A stretch of 14,810 nucleotides of DNA, taken from contig JBMOEL010000033.1 in NCBI GenBank assembly GCA_049314715.1, positions 1-14,810 of the forward strand, written 5' to 3'. Numbering within the stretch: position 1 is the stretch's first letter; every line of letters begins with the position of its first letter. A model generated the notes under the pieces. That model searched no databases, was not told where the DNA came from, and worked only from the letters and a program-made list of their open reading frames with translations. The DNA is from JAFLDD01 sp049314715. GTDB taxonomy: Bacteria > Pseudomonadota > Alphaproteobacteria > Rickettsiales > UBA3002. Shown here piece by piece: positions 1 to 7,010 of this stretch. Position numbers and translations under genes: made by a program.

Positions 1-1
1 G

Positions 2-376
2 GCGATTGATGCCAAAAAAGTAGCAGGCGAAAAATGGGAAATCTTCACCCATGGCGGGCGCCAACCCACGGGGTTGGATGCGATTCGTTGGGCAGAACAA
101 ATGGCTGCGAATGGTGCAGGTGAATTGCTGGTGACGTCGATGGACAGAGACGGCACCAAAGATGGTTACGATGTGGAATTAATTAAACGTATCAGCAACG
201 CGGTGCGTGTGCCTGTCATTGCCTCGGGCGGGGTTGGTAGCCTCAAAGACTTTGCTGAGGGCGCAAAAGCTGGTGCTACGGGCTTGCTTGCTGCAAGTGT
301 CTTCCATTTTGGCCAATTCAAAGTGGCAGATGTGAAAGAGTCTTTATTAAACGCTGGTATTGCGGTAAGGCAGTAA
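2..376 (+). CDS. hisF: Imidazole glycerol phosphate synthase, cyclase subunit HisF (C-terminal part)
   Basis: HisF is the cyclase half of the HisFH complex. With ammonia from HisH it converts PRFAR into imidazole glycerol phosphate and AICAR in histidine synthesis. The reading frame is open from base 2, so the N-terminal half lies outside the window and 124 codons are visible. An internal TTG at 74 is a leucine codon, not a start. Seen directly are the HisF C-terminal signatures LLVTSMDRDGTKDGYD, which holds the second catalytic aspartate region, PVIASGGVG, a phosphate-binding loop of the TIM barrel, and AASVFHF near the end. The stop lies one base before the hisE start, so the two are co-translated. 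Identification is firm from these motifs and from hisE next door. Confidence 0.96.
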   Translation, partial: AIDAKKVAGEKWEIFTHGGRQPTGLDAIRWAEQMAANGAGELLVTSMDRDGTKDGYDVELIKRISNAVRVPVIASGGVGSLKDFAEGAKAGATGLLAASVFHFGQFKVADVKESLLNAGIAVRQ

Positions 377-377
377 T

Positions 378-695
378 ATGCAGGACACGCTCTACAAACT
401 ATTCAACACCATTCAAGGTCGCAAAGGCGCTGACCCTGAGCAGTCCTATGTTGCGAAGTTGATGAGTAAGGGCGTTGCTAAAATTGCCAAAAAAGTGGGC
501 GAAGAAGCTGTTGAAACCGCCATCGCTGCGGTAGATGCCGATAAGCAAGCCACTATTTCTGAAAGCGCCGATTTGCTCTTCCACCTGATGATTTTATGGT
601 CGGTGATGAACATCAATCCCGATGATGTGACCAAGGAATTGGAACGTCGCGAGGGTGTGAGTGGCATTGAAGAAAAAAATAAACGAGCGTGGTAA
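378..695 (+). CDS. hisE: Phosphoribosyl-ATP pyrophosphatase HisE
   Basis: HisE hydrolyses phosphoribosyl-ATP to phosphoribosyl-AMP and pyrophosphate, the second step of histidine synthesis, in the cytosol. The 105-aa protein is a complete stand-alone HisE of the all-alpha MazG-like NTP pyrophosphatase fold. The metal-binding signatures KKVGEEAVET (about residues 39-48) and ESADLLFHL (about 61-69) are intact. There is no fused HisI domain, so a separate hisI must exist elsewhere. The start is one base after the hisF stop, and the stop overlaps the ATG of the HIT gene by one base (TAATG), so the three genes look translationally coupled. Confidence 0.96.
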   Translation: MQDTLYKLFNTIQGRKGADPEQSYVAKLMSKGVAKIAKKVGEEAVETAIAAVDADKQATISESADLLFHLMILWSVMNINPDDVTKELERREGVSGIEEKNKRAW

Positions 696-1048
696 TGGCC
701 TACGATACCAATAATATTTTTGCCAAAATTCTGCGTGGCGACATTCCTTGCAACAAGGTCTATGAGGATGTGTTTGCGCTCGCCTTTCACGACATTGCGC
801 CATCTGCGCCTGTGCATGTATTGGTAGTGCCCAAGGGACAGTATACGTCATTTGCCGATTTTGCTGCAAAAGCGGGTGCAAAAAATGTCGGTCAGTTTTT
901 TGAGTCGGTGCAAAAAGTCGTGCAGCAATTAGGGCTCACCGATTTTCGTATCATCACCAATAATGGTGCGCCTGCTGGCCAATCCGTGTTCCATTTCCAT
1001 GTACATATTTTGGCAGGGAAAGAAATGGGTGCATTGTTGGCAGACTAA
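695..1048 (+). CDS. HIT family nucleotide hydrolase (Hint-like)
   Basis: This 117-aa protein belongs to the histidine triad superfamily, cytosolic enzymes that hydrolyse nucleoside phosphoramidates or dinucleotides through a nucleotidyl-histidine intermediate. The family motif HxHxH is present as HFHVHI at residues 100-105. The N-terminus (NNIFAKILRGDIPCNKVYED) and VLVVPK near residue 43 are typical of the Hint branch. An in-frame GTG two codons upstream (689) is possible, but the ATG at 695 overlaps the hisE stop by one base and is preferred. Hint-like genes often sit next to histidine genes in alphaproteobacteria (recalled, not checked). The physiological substrate is not known from sequence. 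It is the last gene before the convergent gap. Confidence 0.93.
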   Translation: MAYDTNNIFAKILRGDIPCNKVYEDVFALAFHDIAPSAPVHVLVVPKGQYTSFADFAAKAGAKNVGQFFESVQKVVQQLGLTDFRIITNNGAPAGQSVFHFHVHILAGKEMGALLAD

Positions 1049-1061
1049 GGATACGCGCGTA

Positions 1062-1110
1062 GCCCGAAGGGCGAGCCGCTTGCGGCGGGGGTTTGGGGGT
1101 AAGACCCCCA
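1062..1110. repeat. Cluster of three small hairpins in the convergent gap; possible weak terminator
   Basis: The 62 bases between the HIT stop and the maf stop contain three back-to-back inverted repeats: GCCC-GAA-GGGC (1062-1072), GCCGC-TT-GCGGC (1075-1086) and TGGGGGT-AAG-ACCCCCA (1094-1110). The last has a perfect 7-bp stem and abuts the maf stop codon at 1111-1113. Neither strand has a proper T-run straight after the stem; the nearest on the plus strand is four T at 1117-1120. The hairpins may end transcription of the converging operons, but the composition also resembles an extragenic palindromic repeat that may occur elsewhere in the genome. Confidence 0.45.
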
Positions 1111-1641
1111 TCAAACTTTTAACAAACGCGATACCTCATAAAGCGGCAAACCAACCACGTTGGTGAACGAACCGCGAATCATTTTTGTGAACGCTGCCGC
1201 TGCGCCTTGAATTGCATATCCACCTGCTTTGCCTTCCCACTCACCGGTTGTGATATAGGCATCAATATCGACGGTGCCAAACTGCACCAGCGTGGTGACC
1301 GCAATCACCTTGCTCACGCCGTTTTTACGCACACAGACGCCCGTGATGACCTTATGGCGACGGTTGGTAAGTAACTTCAGACACTCGCGCGCCATAGCTT
1401 TATTCTCGCCTTTGGGCAGAATACGCCGACCACAGGCAACGACCGTATCGGCGGCGAGCACAAAATTGCCCGACACTGCATCGGCCTTTTCACGCGCGAG
1501 GCGCTTAGCATAAGCAAGTGGTAATTCACCTTTATGCGGCGTTTCGTCGATATCTGCGGGGATAATTTTGGAAGGAGTAATGCCGATTTGCGCGAGTAGT
1601 TGCAATCTGCGTGGCGATGCAGATGCGAGTATCAACGACAC
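1111..1641 (-). CDS. maf: Maf family nucleoside triphosphate pyrophosphatase
   Basis: Maf proteins hydrolyse nucleoside triphosphates to the monophosphate and pyrophosphate, acting on dTTP/UTP or modified nucleotides. They are thought to clean the nucleotide pool and have been linked to arrest of septation. The 176-aa protein has normal family length. It shows the N-terminal SASPRR loop (residues 7-12), the catalytic-site AADTVV (63-68, Asp65) and EGKAGGYAIQG (136-146). The lysine and glutamine in that last motif resemble the YhdE type (dTTP/UTP) more than the YceF type; this subtype call is inference. The start is a GTG at 1641, two bases after the infA stop, so it is probably coupled to infA. 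The infA-maf pair is a common alphaproteobacterial arrangement. Confidence 0.95.
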   Translation of the reverse strand: MSLILASASPRRLQLLAQIGITPSKIIPADIDETPHKGELPLAYAKRLAREKADAVSGNFVLAADTVVACGRRILPKGENKAMARECLKLLTNRRHKVITGVCVRKNGVSKVIAVTTLVQFGTVDIDAYITTGEWEGKAGGYAIQGAAAAFTKMIRGSFTNVVGLPLYEVSRLLKV

Positions 1642-1643
1642 GA

Positions 1644-1862
1644 TTATTTCTCGCGGAACTTGATTCGTCCTTTAGACAAATCATATGGCGTCATTTCAAC
1701 AGTAACCTTGTCACCCGCGAGTACGCGAATGCGGTTCTTACGCATCGAGCCTGAAGCATGTGCCAACACCACATGACCATTTTCAAGCGTTACCTTGAAC
1801 ATGGTATTGGGTAGCACTTCTGTGACCACGCCTTTGAATTCTAAGAGTTCTTCTTTTGCCAT
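1644..1862 (-). CDS. infA: Translation initiation factor IF-1
   Basis: IF-1 binds the A site of the 30S subunit and works with IF-2 and IF-3 in start-site selection. The 72-aa protein has the standard length. It is a single OB-fold with the near-invariant core VLPNTMFKVTLENGH (residues 16-30) and GDKVTVEMTPYDLSKGRI (about 50-67). The upstream bases give no Shine-Dalgarno sequence. Instead a TATAAG -10 box ends six bases before the ATG, which suggests a leaderless transcript. The gene is separated from UPF0262 by 102 bases with two hairpins, so it may be transcribed from its own promoter as well as by read-through. maf follows two bases after its stop. Confidence 0.97.
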   Translation of the reverse strand: MAKEELLEFKGVVTEVLPNTMFKVTLENGHVVLAHASGSMRKNRIRVLAGDKVTVEMTPYDLSKGRIKFREK

Positions 1863-1868
1863 GGCGGG

Positions 1869-1896
1869 CTTATAGCACGGCGTGCCGCCGATGCAA
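1869..1896 (-). promoter_or_regulatory. Putative infA-maf promoter giving a leaderless start
   Basis: On the minus strand there is a -35-like TTGCAT (1891-1896), a 16-base spacer and the -10 hexamer TATAAG (1869-1874). Six bases then separate the -10 box from the infA ATG, so a start about seven bases after the -10 falls on the A of ATG. The spacer contains a perfect short palindrome, GCACG-G-CGTGC (1875-1885), which could be an operator or chance. The -10 matches the consensus in 5 of 6 positions and the -35 in 3 of 6. Confidence 0.5.
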
Positions 1897-1920
1897 CTGT
1901 AATAAGAACCGACGCATCGA

Positions 1921-1957
1921 CGCCCGTTGAGGGCGAAAGGCTCAGCGCCGCCTGAGC
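1921..1957. repeat. Two adjacent hairpins between UPF0262 and infA
   Basis: Two inverted repeats follow the UPF0262 stop: GCTCAG-CGCCGC-CTGAGC (1940-1957) and CGCCC-GTTGA-GGGCG (1921-1935). Read on the minus strand, neither is followed by a strong T-run; only CCTTTCG follows the first. They may slow or partly end transcription from upstream, or stabilise the 3' end of the hisG-hisD-UPF0262 message before infA starts from its own promoter. This gap is 102 bases long and holds no gene. Confidence 0.4.
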
Positions 1958-1964
1958 GAAAAAT

Positions 1965-2435
1965 CTATTTAATGTGCAAGACGCATATCAGCGTGAAAAG
2001 ACGTCTGGCTGTGTCGAAATCCATCACTGCTGTGTCGCCCAAAAGGGACTGTAGAAGCTCGGAACCCTCATTATGCACACCGCGGCGTGCCATATCAATG
2101 GTCTGAATCTTATCTGAAGAAGCGTGTTTGATGGCATCAAAATAGCTCTCACACATCATGAAATAATCTTTGATGACGCCGCGAAATGGTGTCAGTGGCA
2201 GAATAATATCATGGCCGCGTGCAGACTCGTTGGTCAGGCGCAACGTTAGGCGGTTATCACGCACGCTGATGAATAGTTCGTAAGGCCCCACAATATCTTT
2301 CGAGAGGGCTTCGGCCAAATTGAAGTTATTATCTTCCACTAAATCGACCATCGCTACGCGACGCTCATGCTCCACCTCCGGCGTGCGACGGATGATACTG
2401 GCATCATCAAGTGTAACTTTGGTAATTCGAGCCAT
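1965..2435 (-). CDS. UPF0262 family protein
   Basis: This 156-aa protein belongs to UPF0262, an alphaproteobacterial family of unknown function. The recognisable part is the N-terminal block with IRRTPEVEHERRVAMVDLVE (residues 15-34), which matches the family's EHER-x-VAI-x-DL-x-E pattern, then GPYELFISVRDNRLTLRL (about 50-67) and the C-terminal ARRGVHNEGSELL (about 115-127). No signal peptide or membrane helix is seen. The family usually lies between hisD and infA, as here. Its start is 14 bases after the hisD stop, and a strong promoter-like sequence lies inside the end of hisD just before it. No function should be assigned. Confidence 0.9.
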   Translation of the reverse strand: MARITKVTLDDASIIRRTPEVEHERRVAMVDLVEDNNFNLAEALSKDIVGPYELFISVRDNRLTLRLTNESARGHDIILPLTPFRGVIKDYFMMCESYFDAIKHASSDKIQTIDMARRGVHNEGSELLQSLLGDTAVMDFDTARRLFTLICVLHIK

Positions 2436-2440
2436 GAGCC

Positions 2441-2470
2441 CTTATAGCATTACTTGGTACGCAATCTCAA
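2441..2470 (-). promoter_or_regulatory. Putative promoter inside the 3' end of hisD, upstream of UPF0262
   Basis: On the minus strand TTGAGA (2465-2470), an 18-base spacer and TATAAG (2441-2446) match the sigma70 consensus in 5 of 6 positions each. Only five bases separate the -10 from the ATG at 2435, so a transcript would start at or beside the A of ATG. The string AAGGG could also be read as a Shine-Dalgarno sequence, but its spacing to the ATG (3 bases) is too short to be good. Confidence 0.5.
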
Positions 2471-3730
2471 TGAAAGTGCGTGCGCAGGCAAGCCTTCACA
2501 GTCTGCGAGTATCGCCGCAGGCTCAGCTAGTGTCTTTGCGGCAGCAGGACTACAGCCAATGATACTGGTGCGGGTGACAAAATCAAACACGCTCAAACCT
2601 GATGAAAAACGTGCAGCGCGTGAGGTGGGCAACACATGCGAAGGCCCCGCAATATAATCGCCAATGGCTTCTGGCGTATAGCGACCAAGAAAAATAGCGC
2701 CAGCCCGCTTTACTTTGGTGGCGAATGTTTCGGCATCTTCTATCGCTAATTCTAAGTGCTCTGGTGCAATCATGTCAATCAGTGGCAACGCATCCACGAA
2801 CGAGTCGACCACGATAATCACCCCATGATTTTTCCATGAAACACTGGTGATTTCACGACGCGGTAATAGCGTCAGCAGCATCTCAATTTCTTGTGCGACC
2901 GCATCGGCAAAGGCGGCATCGTTGGTGATTAAAATAGCTTGCGCGTCTTCGTCATGCTCTGCTTGGCTCAACAAATCGGCAGCAATCCATGTGGGTTCAT
3001 TGCGTGCGTCGGCCACCACCAGAATTTCGGAAGGGCCTGCAATCGTATCAATCCCCACCGTGCCGAACACTTGGCGTTTTGCTTCGGCGACATAGGCATT
3101 ACCAGGGCCAACGATTTTATCGACAGACTTAATGGTCTCGGTACCATAGGCGAGTGCTGCAACGGCTTGCGCACCACCAATGCGGTAAATTTCATCGACG
3201 CCAGCAATCTGTGCAGCGGCCAGAACAGCGGGATTGATTTTGTTAGTAGGCGTGGGAACGACCATGACCAAACGCTCAACGCCCGCGACTTTTGCAGGAA
3301 TCGCATTCATCAATACGCTGGAAGGATAGCTTGCCTTACCACCCGGAACATACAAACCAACGGAAGCCAGCGGCGAATATTTCCAACCAAGCGTTACGCC
3401 TGCTTCATCTTGATAGCGCTCGTCTTTAGGCAGTTGTTTTTCGTGATAAGCGCGAATGCGTTTTGCCGCTAGTTCCAACGCAGCAAAGACTTCTTTATCA
3501 CACGCTGCAGCCGCGCTGCCGATTTCTTCCTTGGTGAAACGCAAACGACCGGGAGAGAGAATCATCTCATCAAAACGTTTCGTATAGCTGATAAGCGCCG
3601 TGTCACCTTTGGTTTTGATTTCATGAATGATGTCGCGCACTACGGGTGACACATCGGCTTCATGCGCCGCACGTGCAGCGATAATCTGGCGCAGTTTATC
3701 CGTATCTTTATGTGTCAGTTTATGCACCAT
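2450..3730 (-). CDS. hisD: Histidinol dehydrogenase HisD
   Basis: HisD is the zinc enzyme that oxidises L-histidinol via histidinal to L-histidine with two NAD+, the last two steps of the pathway. The frame is open up to 3766, but the ATG at 3730 (protein starting MVHKLTHKD, 426 aa) is chosen because GAGGCG lies about ten bases upstream and the overlap with hisG falls to 11 bases. The active-site residues are all present: zinc ligands Q256 and H259 in SQAEHDEDA, the catalytic pair E324-H325 in APEHLEL, D358 in IGDYIAGPSH, and H417 near the C-terminus. PGNAYVAEAK and AGPSEILV are further signatures. Length is normal. It lies in a murA-hisG-hisD-UPF0262 row. Confidence 0.97.
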   Translation of the reverse strand: MVHKLTHKDTDKLRQIIAARAAHEADVSPVVRDIIHEIKTKGDTALISYTKRFDEMILSPGRLRFTKEEIGSAAAACDKEVFAALELAAKRIRAYHEKQLPKDERYQDEAGVTLGWKYSPLASVGLYVPGGKASYPSSVLMNAIPAKVAGVERLVMVVPTPTNKINPAVLAAAQIAGVDEIYRIGGAQAVAALAYGTETIKSVDKIVGPGNAYVAEAKRQVFGTVGIDTIAGPSEILVVADARNEPTWIAADLLSQAEHDEDAQAILITNDAAFADAVAQEIEMLLTLLPRREITSVSWKNHGVIIVVDSFVDALPLIDMIAPEHLELAIEDAETFATKVKRAGAIFLGRYTPEAIGDYIAGPSHVLPTSRAARFSSGLSVFDFVTRTSIIGCSPAAAKTLAEPAAILADCEGLPAHALSLRLRTK

Positions 3731-4379
3731 TTCGAAACGCCTCAATAACTGCAGAGATTTCTGCATTACGGGTTTTATAGGCGGTACGGTTCACAATCAA
3801 TCGTGATGAAATATCCATGATTTTCTCGACCTCAACAAGTCCATTCGCTTTCAAGGTTGCACCACTTGAAACCAAATCCACAATACGCTCGCTTAGGCCT
3901 ACGGCAGGCGCCAGCTCCATCGCGCCATTGAGGGTGATGCATTCTGCCTGTACGCCGCGCGCCGCAAAATGACGTGCGGTAAGGTTGGGATATTTCGTAG
4001 CGATTTTCACATGTGTCCAGCGTGTTGGGTCATCATTATCGGCCAGACCTTTCGGTTCAGCAACACTCAGGCGACATTTGCCAATGCCTAAATCCAGCGG
4101 CGCGTAAAGCTCTGGGTAGCCGAATTCTTCCATCACGTCCGAGCCGCAGACGCCAAGCTGTGCTGCGCCATGCGCAACGAACGTTGCAACGTCGAACGAG
4201 CGTACGCGGATGAAAGAGAGGTTCGCGATATTGCTTTCAAAACGCAACGAACGATCATGTTCGTCGAAGAATTTCTTTTCTGGTGTGATGCCGATGTTCG
4301 AAAATATCGGTGCCAGCTCCTCGAAGATACGACCCTTCGGGATGGCAAAAACCGTAGGCTGCGAGAAGGTAAGAGTCAT
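3720..4379 (-). CDS. hisG: ATP phosphoribosyltransferase, short form HisG
   Basis: HisG joins ATP and PRPP to phosphoribosyl-ATP, the committed step of histidine synthesis. The start is taken at 4379 (MTLTFSQPTVFAIPKGR, 219 aa), because the ATG overlaps the murA TGA as ATGA and AGGA lies five bases upstream; the frame extends to 4406 without a better start. The PRPP-binding loop is seen in SERIVDLVSSGATLKANGL (about residues 167-185). The protein ends shortly after the catalytic domain and lacks the roughly 80-residue regulatory ACT-like domain of long HisG. By family knowledge such short forms work as a hetero-octamer with HisZ, which is not in this window and should be encoded elsewhere. 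Confidence 0.96.
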   Translation of the reverse strand: MTLTFSQPTVFAIPKGRIFEELAPIFSNIGITPEKKFFDEHDRSLRFESNIANLSFIRVRSFDVATFVAHGAAQLGVCGSDVMEEFGYPELYAPLDLGIGKCRLSVAEPKGLADNDDPTRWTHVKIATKYPNLTARHFAARGVQAECITLNGAMELAPAVGLSERIVDLVSSGATLKANGLVEVEKIMDISSRLIVNRTAYKTRNAEISAVIEAFRNGA

Positions 4380-5683
4380 CGTATCCTGCTTATTTTCGCA
4401 CCACAAAGTGTGAGTTTTTCTTCCAAGCGTTCATAACCGCGATCAAGGTGGTAAATACGGCTTACAATCGTTTCGCCTTCTGCACCGAGCGCTGCAATCA
4501 CCAACGAAACGGAGGCGCGTAAATCGGTTGCCATCACCGGTGCGCCTTTGAGCTTCGTGCGGCCATGCACCGTTGCCGTATTGCCTGCAACGCTGATGTT
4601 CGCGCCCATGCGCGCAAGCTCAGGCACATGCATAAAACGATTCTCAAAAATCGTTTCCGTAATCGGTGAATCGCCTTCTGCTTGCGTGAGTATGGTCATC
4701 ATCTGCGCTTGCATGTCGGTGGGGAAATCAGGGTAAGGCTGCGTAGAAATCGCCATGGGTTTCAAGCCGGAACCATTACGCCACACGCGTACATAGTCTT
4801 CTTTTTGTTCGGTGTGCACGCCCACTTGTTCCATCGCGGCAATGACATTGCCGAGTGTATCAAGCCGCGCATCAACCAGCTCTAGCTCACCACCCGCCAT
4901 GGCAACAGCAGCAAGGTAGCTGCCCGTTTCAATGCGGTCTGCAATCACGCGGTGCGTGGTGCCCGAGAGCGCTGCAACGCCACGAATGGTAATAGTGCTG
5001 GTGCCTGCGCCTTCGATATTCGCGCCCATGGAATTGAGCATGTCGGCAAGGTCGGTGATTTCCGGCTCACGCGCGGCATTATGCACCATCGTCGTGCCCT
5101 GTGCGAGCGATGCAGCCATCAACACATTCTCGGTTGCACCGACGGAAACTTTCTCGAAATGAATCTCTGCACCCTTGAGTCCTTGCGGAGCTTCGGCCAA
5201 CACATAGCCTTCTTCCAACGTAATTTTGGCACCAAGTGCTTCCATGGCCGCCAAATGCATATCAATTGGTCGCGTACCAATCGCGCAACCACCCGGTAGT
5301 GAAACCTTGGCGCGGCCTTCACGCGCAAGCAATGGCCCCAATACGAGAATCGATGCACGCATGGTGCAGACCAATTCATACGGTGCGGTAACGCTGGTGA
5401 TTTCCTTAGCATGCAACGTCAACTCGCGGCTATAGCGACCTTGTTGTGTATCGCCCTCGGCAAACAAGCCACCCGACGGGTCGCGCATCGAAAGTAGCAC
5501 GCCATGCTGCATCAACAATTTCGCCATGGTGGTAATATCGGCGAGGTACGGCACATTCTCGAGCGTTACTTTCTCGCTCGTGAGTAACGAGGCGCACATA
5601 AGGGGTAGCGCCGCGTTCTTTGCGCCACCAATCACGATGCGGCCATGCAGTTCCGTGCCACCAATAATGCGTAATTTATCCAT
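4376..5683 (-). CDS. murA: UDP-N-acetylglucosamine 1-carboxyvinyltransferase MurA
   Basis: MurA transfers enolpyruvate from PEP to UDP-GlcNAc, the first committed step of peptidoglycan precursor synthesis, in the cytosol. The 435-aa protein has two alternating inside-out alpha/beta domains of the EPSP synthase fold. Key residues are visible: K22-N23 in IGGAKNAALP, the catalytic-loop cysteine C133 in LPGGCAIGTRP (the fosfomycin target; Cys rather than Asp predicts sensitivity of the enzyme itself), and D323 in PYPDFPTDMQAQ. It is longer than E. coli MurA mainly through extra residues around 65-95. No Shine-Dalgarno sequence precedes the ATG, but a promoter-like element ends nine bases upstream. 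Its stop overlaps the hisG start by four bases, tying cell-wall and histidine genes together. Confidence 0.97.
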   Translation of the reverse strand: MDKLRIIGGTELHGRIVIGGAKNAALPLMCASLLTSEKVTLENVPYLADITTMAKLLMQHGVLLSMRDPSGGLFAEGDTQQGRYSRELTLHAKEITSVTAPYELVCTMRASILVLGPLLAREGRAKVSLPGGCAIGTRPIDMHLAAMEALGAKITLEEGYVLAEAPQGLKGAEIHFEKVSVGATENVLMAASLAQGTTMVHNAAREPEITDLADMLNSMGANIEGAGTSTITIRGVAALSGTTHRVIADRIETGSYLAAVAMAGGELELVDARLDTLGNVIAAMEQVGVHTEQKEDYVRVWRNGSGLKPMAISTQPYPDFPTDMQAQMMTILTQAEGDSPITETIFENRFMHVPELARMGANISVAGNTATVHGRTKLKGAPVMATDLRASVSLVIAALGAEGETIVSRIYHLDRGYERLEEKLTLCGAKISRIR

Positions 5684-5692
5684 AGGGAGCGG

Positions 5693-5721
5693 GTTTTAGG
5701 GTAAAAAGCTTGGCCAGTCAA
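5693..5721 (-). promoter_or_regulatory. Putative murA promoter, near-leaderless
   Basis: In the 42-base gap between the polymerase stop and murA, the minus strand carries TTGACT (5716-5721, 5 of 6), a 17-base spacer and TAAAAC (5693-5698, 4 of 6). Nine bases lie between the -10 and the murA ATG, so the leader would be about three bases. The intervening bases CCGCTCCCT contain no Shine-Dalgarno sequence, which fits initiation on a leaderless or near-leaderless message. Confidence 0.5.
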
Positions 5722-5725
5722 AGGG

Positions 5726-6982
5726 CTATTCGTGGAATTCGGCAAGCTCTGGCACACGCGAAAACGCAATCTTCGTGCCTGAGAACTGACTGGAAGTCTT
5801 GGGTAAAAAGCCCATAGCCACCGTGTCACGCCCAAATTTAGCGTTGAGCCTATCCATTGCTCGGCTTGCCTCTTCAAGACGTTTCGCGCGTTGGGGGTTG
5901 CCTGCTTCCATTGCGTCAAACAGAGTTGGCTGAATCGCAGTATCCGCTTGCAGCCCATGCAACGTGACAGAGATTTTTTTGAGCCGTGCAGGGCGCATTT
6001 CCTCAAGCAGTTGGCGCCACAAACACTCAAGTGCGCGCATGAATTGCATAGAGTCAGCCGCCAAGGGAAATTCAGCGCGGTAGGCGATACGTGCGCCATT
6101 TTCAATGCGCACTGAAAGATCAAGAAATCGCGCATGATACGCTTTACGCCGCAAGCGGCTTGCGGCTTTGAGCACTAGCCGTTGCGCTACGATATGAGCG
6201 GCCTCTATGGGTCGCCATTCGGGCGCAAGTACATGCGAATGACCAACAGTGGATGTCTGGGTTGGCGCATCAGGAATCTCTACCCCACGTAGGCGGTAAT
6301 AAAGCTGCTCGCCCGCCACAGAGTGCCATATTTTGCGCATATGCTTTGGCTCAAGCTTCCAGATATCGTCAAAGCTACGAATGCCGTGCTGTAACAAGCG
6401 TTGCTCCATATTGTAGCCGATGCCAGGCAGGTCACGCGGCGCAAGCGATATGAGTTTGCTGGGTATATCTGCGTGGCGAATCACGGTAAGGCCATCAGGT
6501 TTTTGTATGTCACACGCGACTTTCGCCAAATAGCGATTGGGTGCAATACCAATCGAGCACCGAATGTATTTTCCAGCTTCGTGGCGTATCGCGTCTTTAA
6601 TACGCCCTGCGATGTTTATCGCTTTTTCTTCTTCGCGCTCGTCACCCATTAACTCGCAACCAAATTCATCAATCGAGGCGACATAGGAAACAGGAATCAC
6701 ACGATGCACAATCTCATGCAGCATATCGTGGAAGCGCACATAATGTTCGTGATTGGCCTCAACAATATTCAAATTCTTGCATAGTCGCTTCGCTTCATAA
6801 ACAGGCGTCCCTGTTTTGATGCCCAGTGCCTTCGCTTCGTAGCTTGCGGCAATGGCACATGTCGCATCCGTCATCACGGGCACGACAATCACAGGCTCCC
6901 CGCGCAAATCGGGCTTTAATTGTTGCTCGACCGAGGCGAAGTAGCTGTTGAAATCAATGAAGAGGAAACGTAGCGGATGCAT
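5726..6982 (-). CDS. Y-family (UmuC/DinB-like) translesion DNA polymerase, variant
   Basis: Y-family polymerases copy damaged templates with low fidelity. The catalytic core is present: D10 in LFIDFNSYFASVE, steric-gate F15, and D105-E106 in ASIDEFG, where DinB enzymes usually have SIDE followed by A-[FY]-L-D. SIGIAPNRYLAKVACD (about residues 140-155) and the helix-hairpin-helix DLPGIGYNMEQRLLQHGI follow, then a little-finger domain. A beta-clamp-binding-type pentapeptide QPTLF sits at 351-355, followed by a 63-residue tail with MDRLNAKFGRDTV that recalls a degenerate UmuC C-terminus. The ATG at 6982 (418 aa) is chosen; the frame runs on to a TTG at 7006. It lies 28 bases after dcd. It is not ordinary DinB, and no umuD-like gene is visible nearby. 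No LexA-type site was seen. Confidence 0.9.
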   Translation of the reverse strand: MHPLRFLFIDFNSYFASVEQQLKPDLRGEPVIVVPVMTDATCAIAASYEAKALGIKTGTPVYEAKRLCKNLNIVEANHEHYVRFHDMLHEIVHRVIPVSYVASIDEFGCELMGDEREEEKAINIAGRIKDAIRHEAGKYIRCSIGIAPNRYLAKVACDIQKPDGLTVIRHADIPSKLISLAPRDLPGIGYNMEQRLLQHGIRSFDDIWKLEPKHMRKIWHSVAGEQLYYRLRGVEIPDAPTQTSTVGHSHVLAPEWRPIEAAHIVAQRLVLKAASRLRRKAYHARFLDLSVRIENGARIAYRAEFPLAADSMQFMRALECLWRQLLEEMRPARLKKISVTLHGLQADTAIQPTLFDAMEAGNPQRAKRLEEASRAMDRLNAKFGRDTVAMGFLPKTSSQFSGTKIAFSRVPELAEFHE

Positions 6983-7010
6983 AGCGTCACCATAGCAGAA
7001 CGGCAAAAAA

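Noticed and set aside
2939..3472. 177-codon plus-strand frame opposite hisD
   Set aside because: hisD has all catalytic residues in the other strand; the frame has no start signal and odd composition.
2450..3766. Longer hisD start at 3766
   Set aside because: It would overlap hisG by 47 bases; the ATG at 3730 has a ribosome site and a normal HisD length.
5632..6135. 167-codon minus-strand frame overlapping the Y-family polymerase and murA start
   Set aside because: It overlaps two well-supported genes in another frame and shows no recognisable domain.
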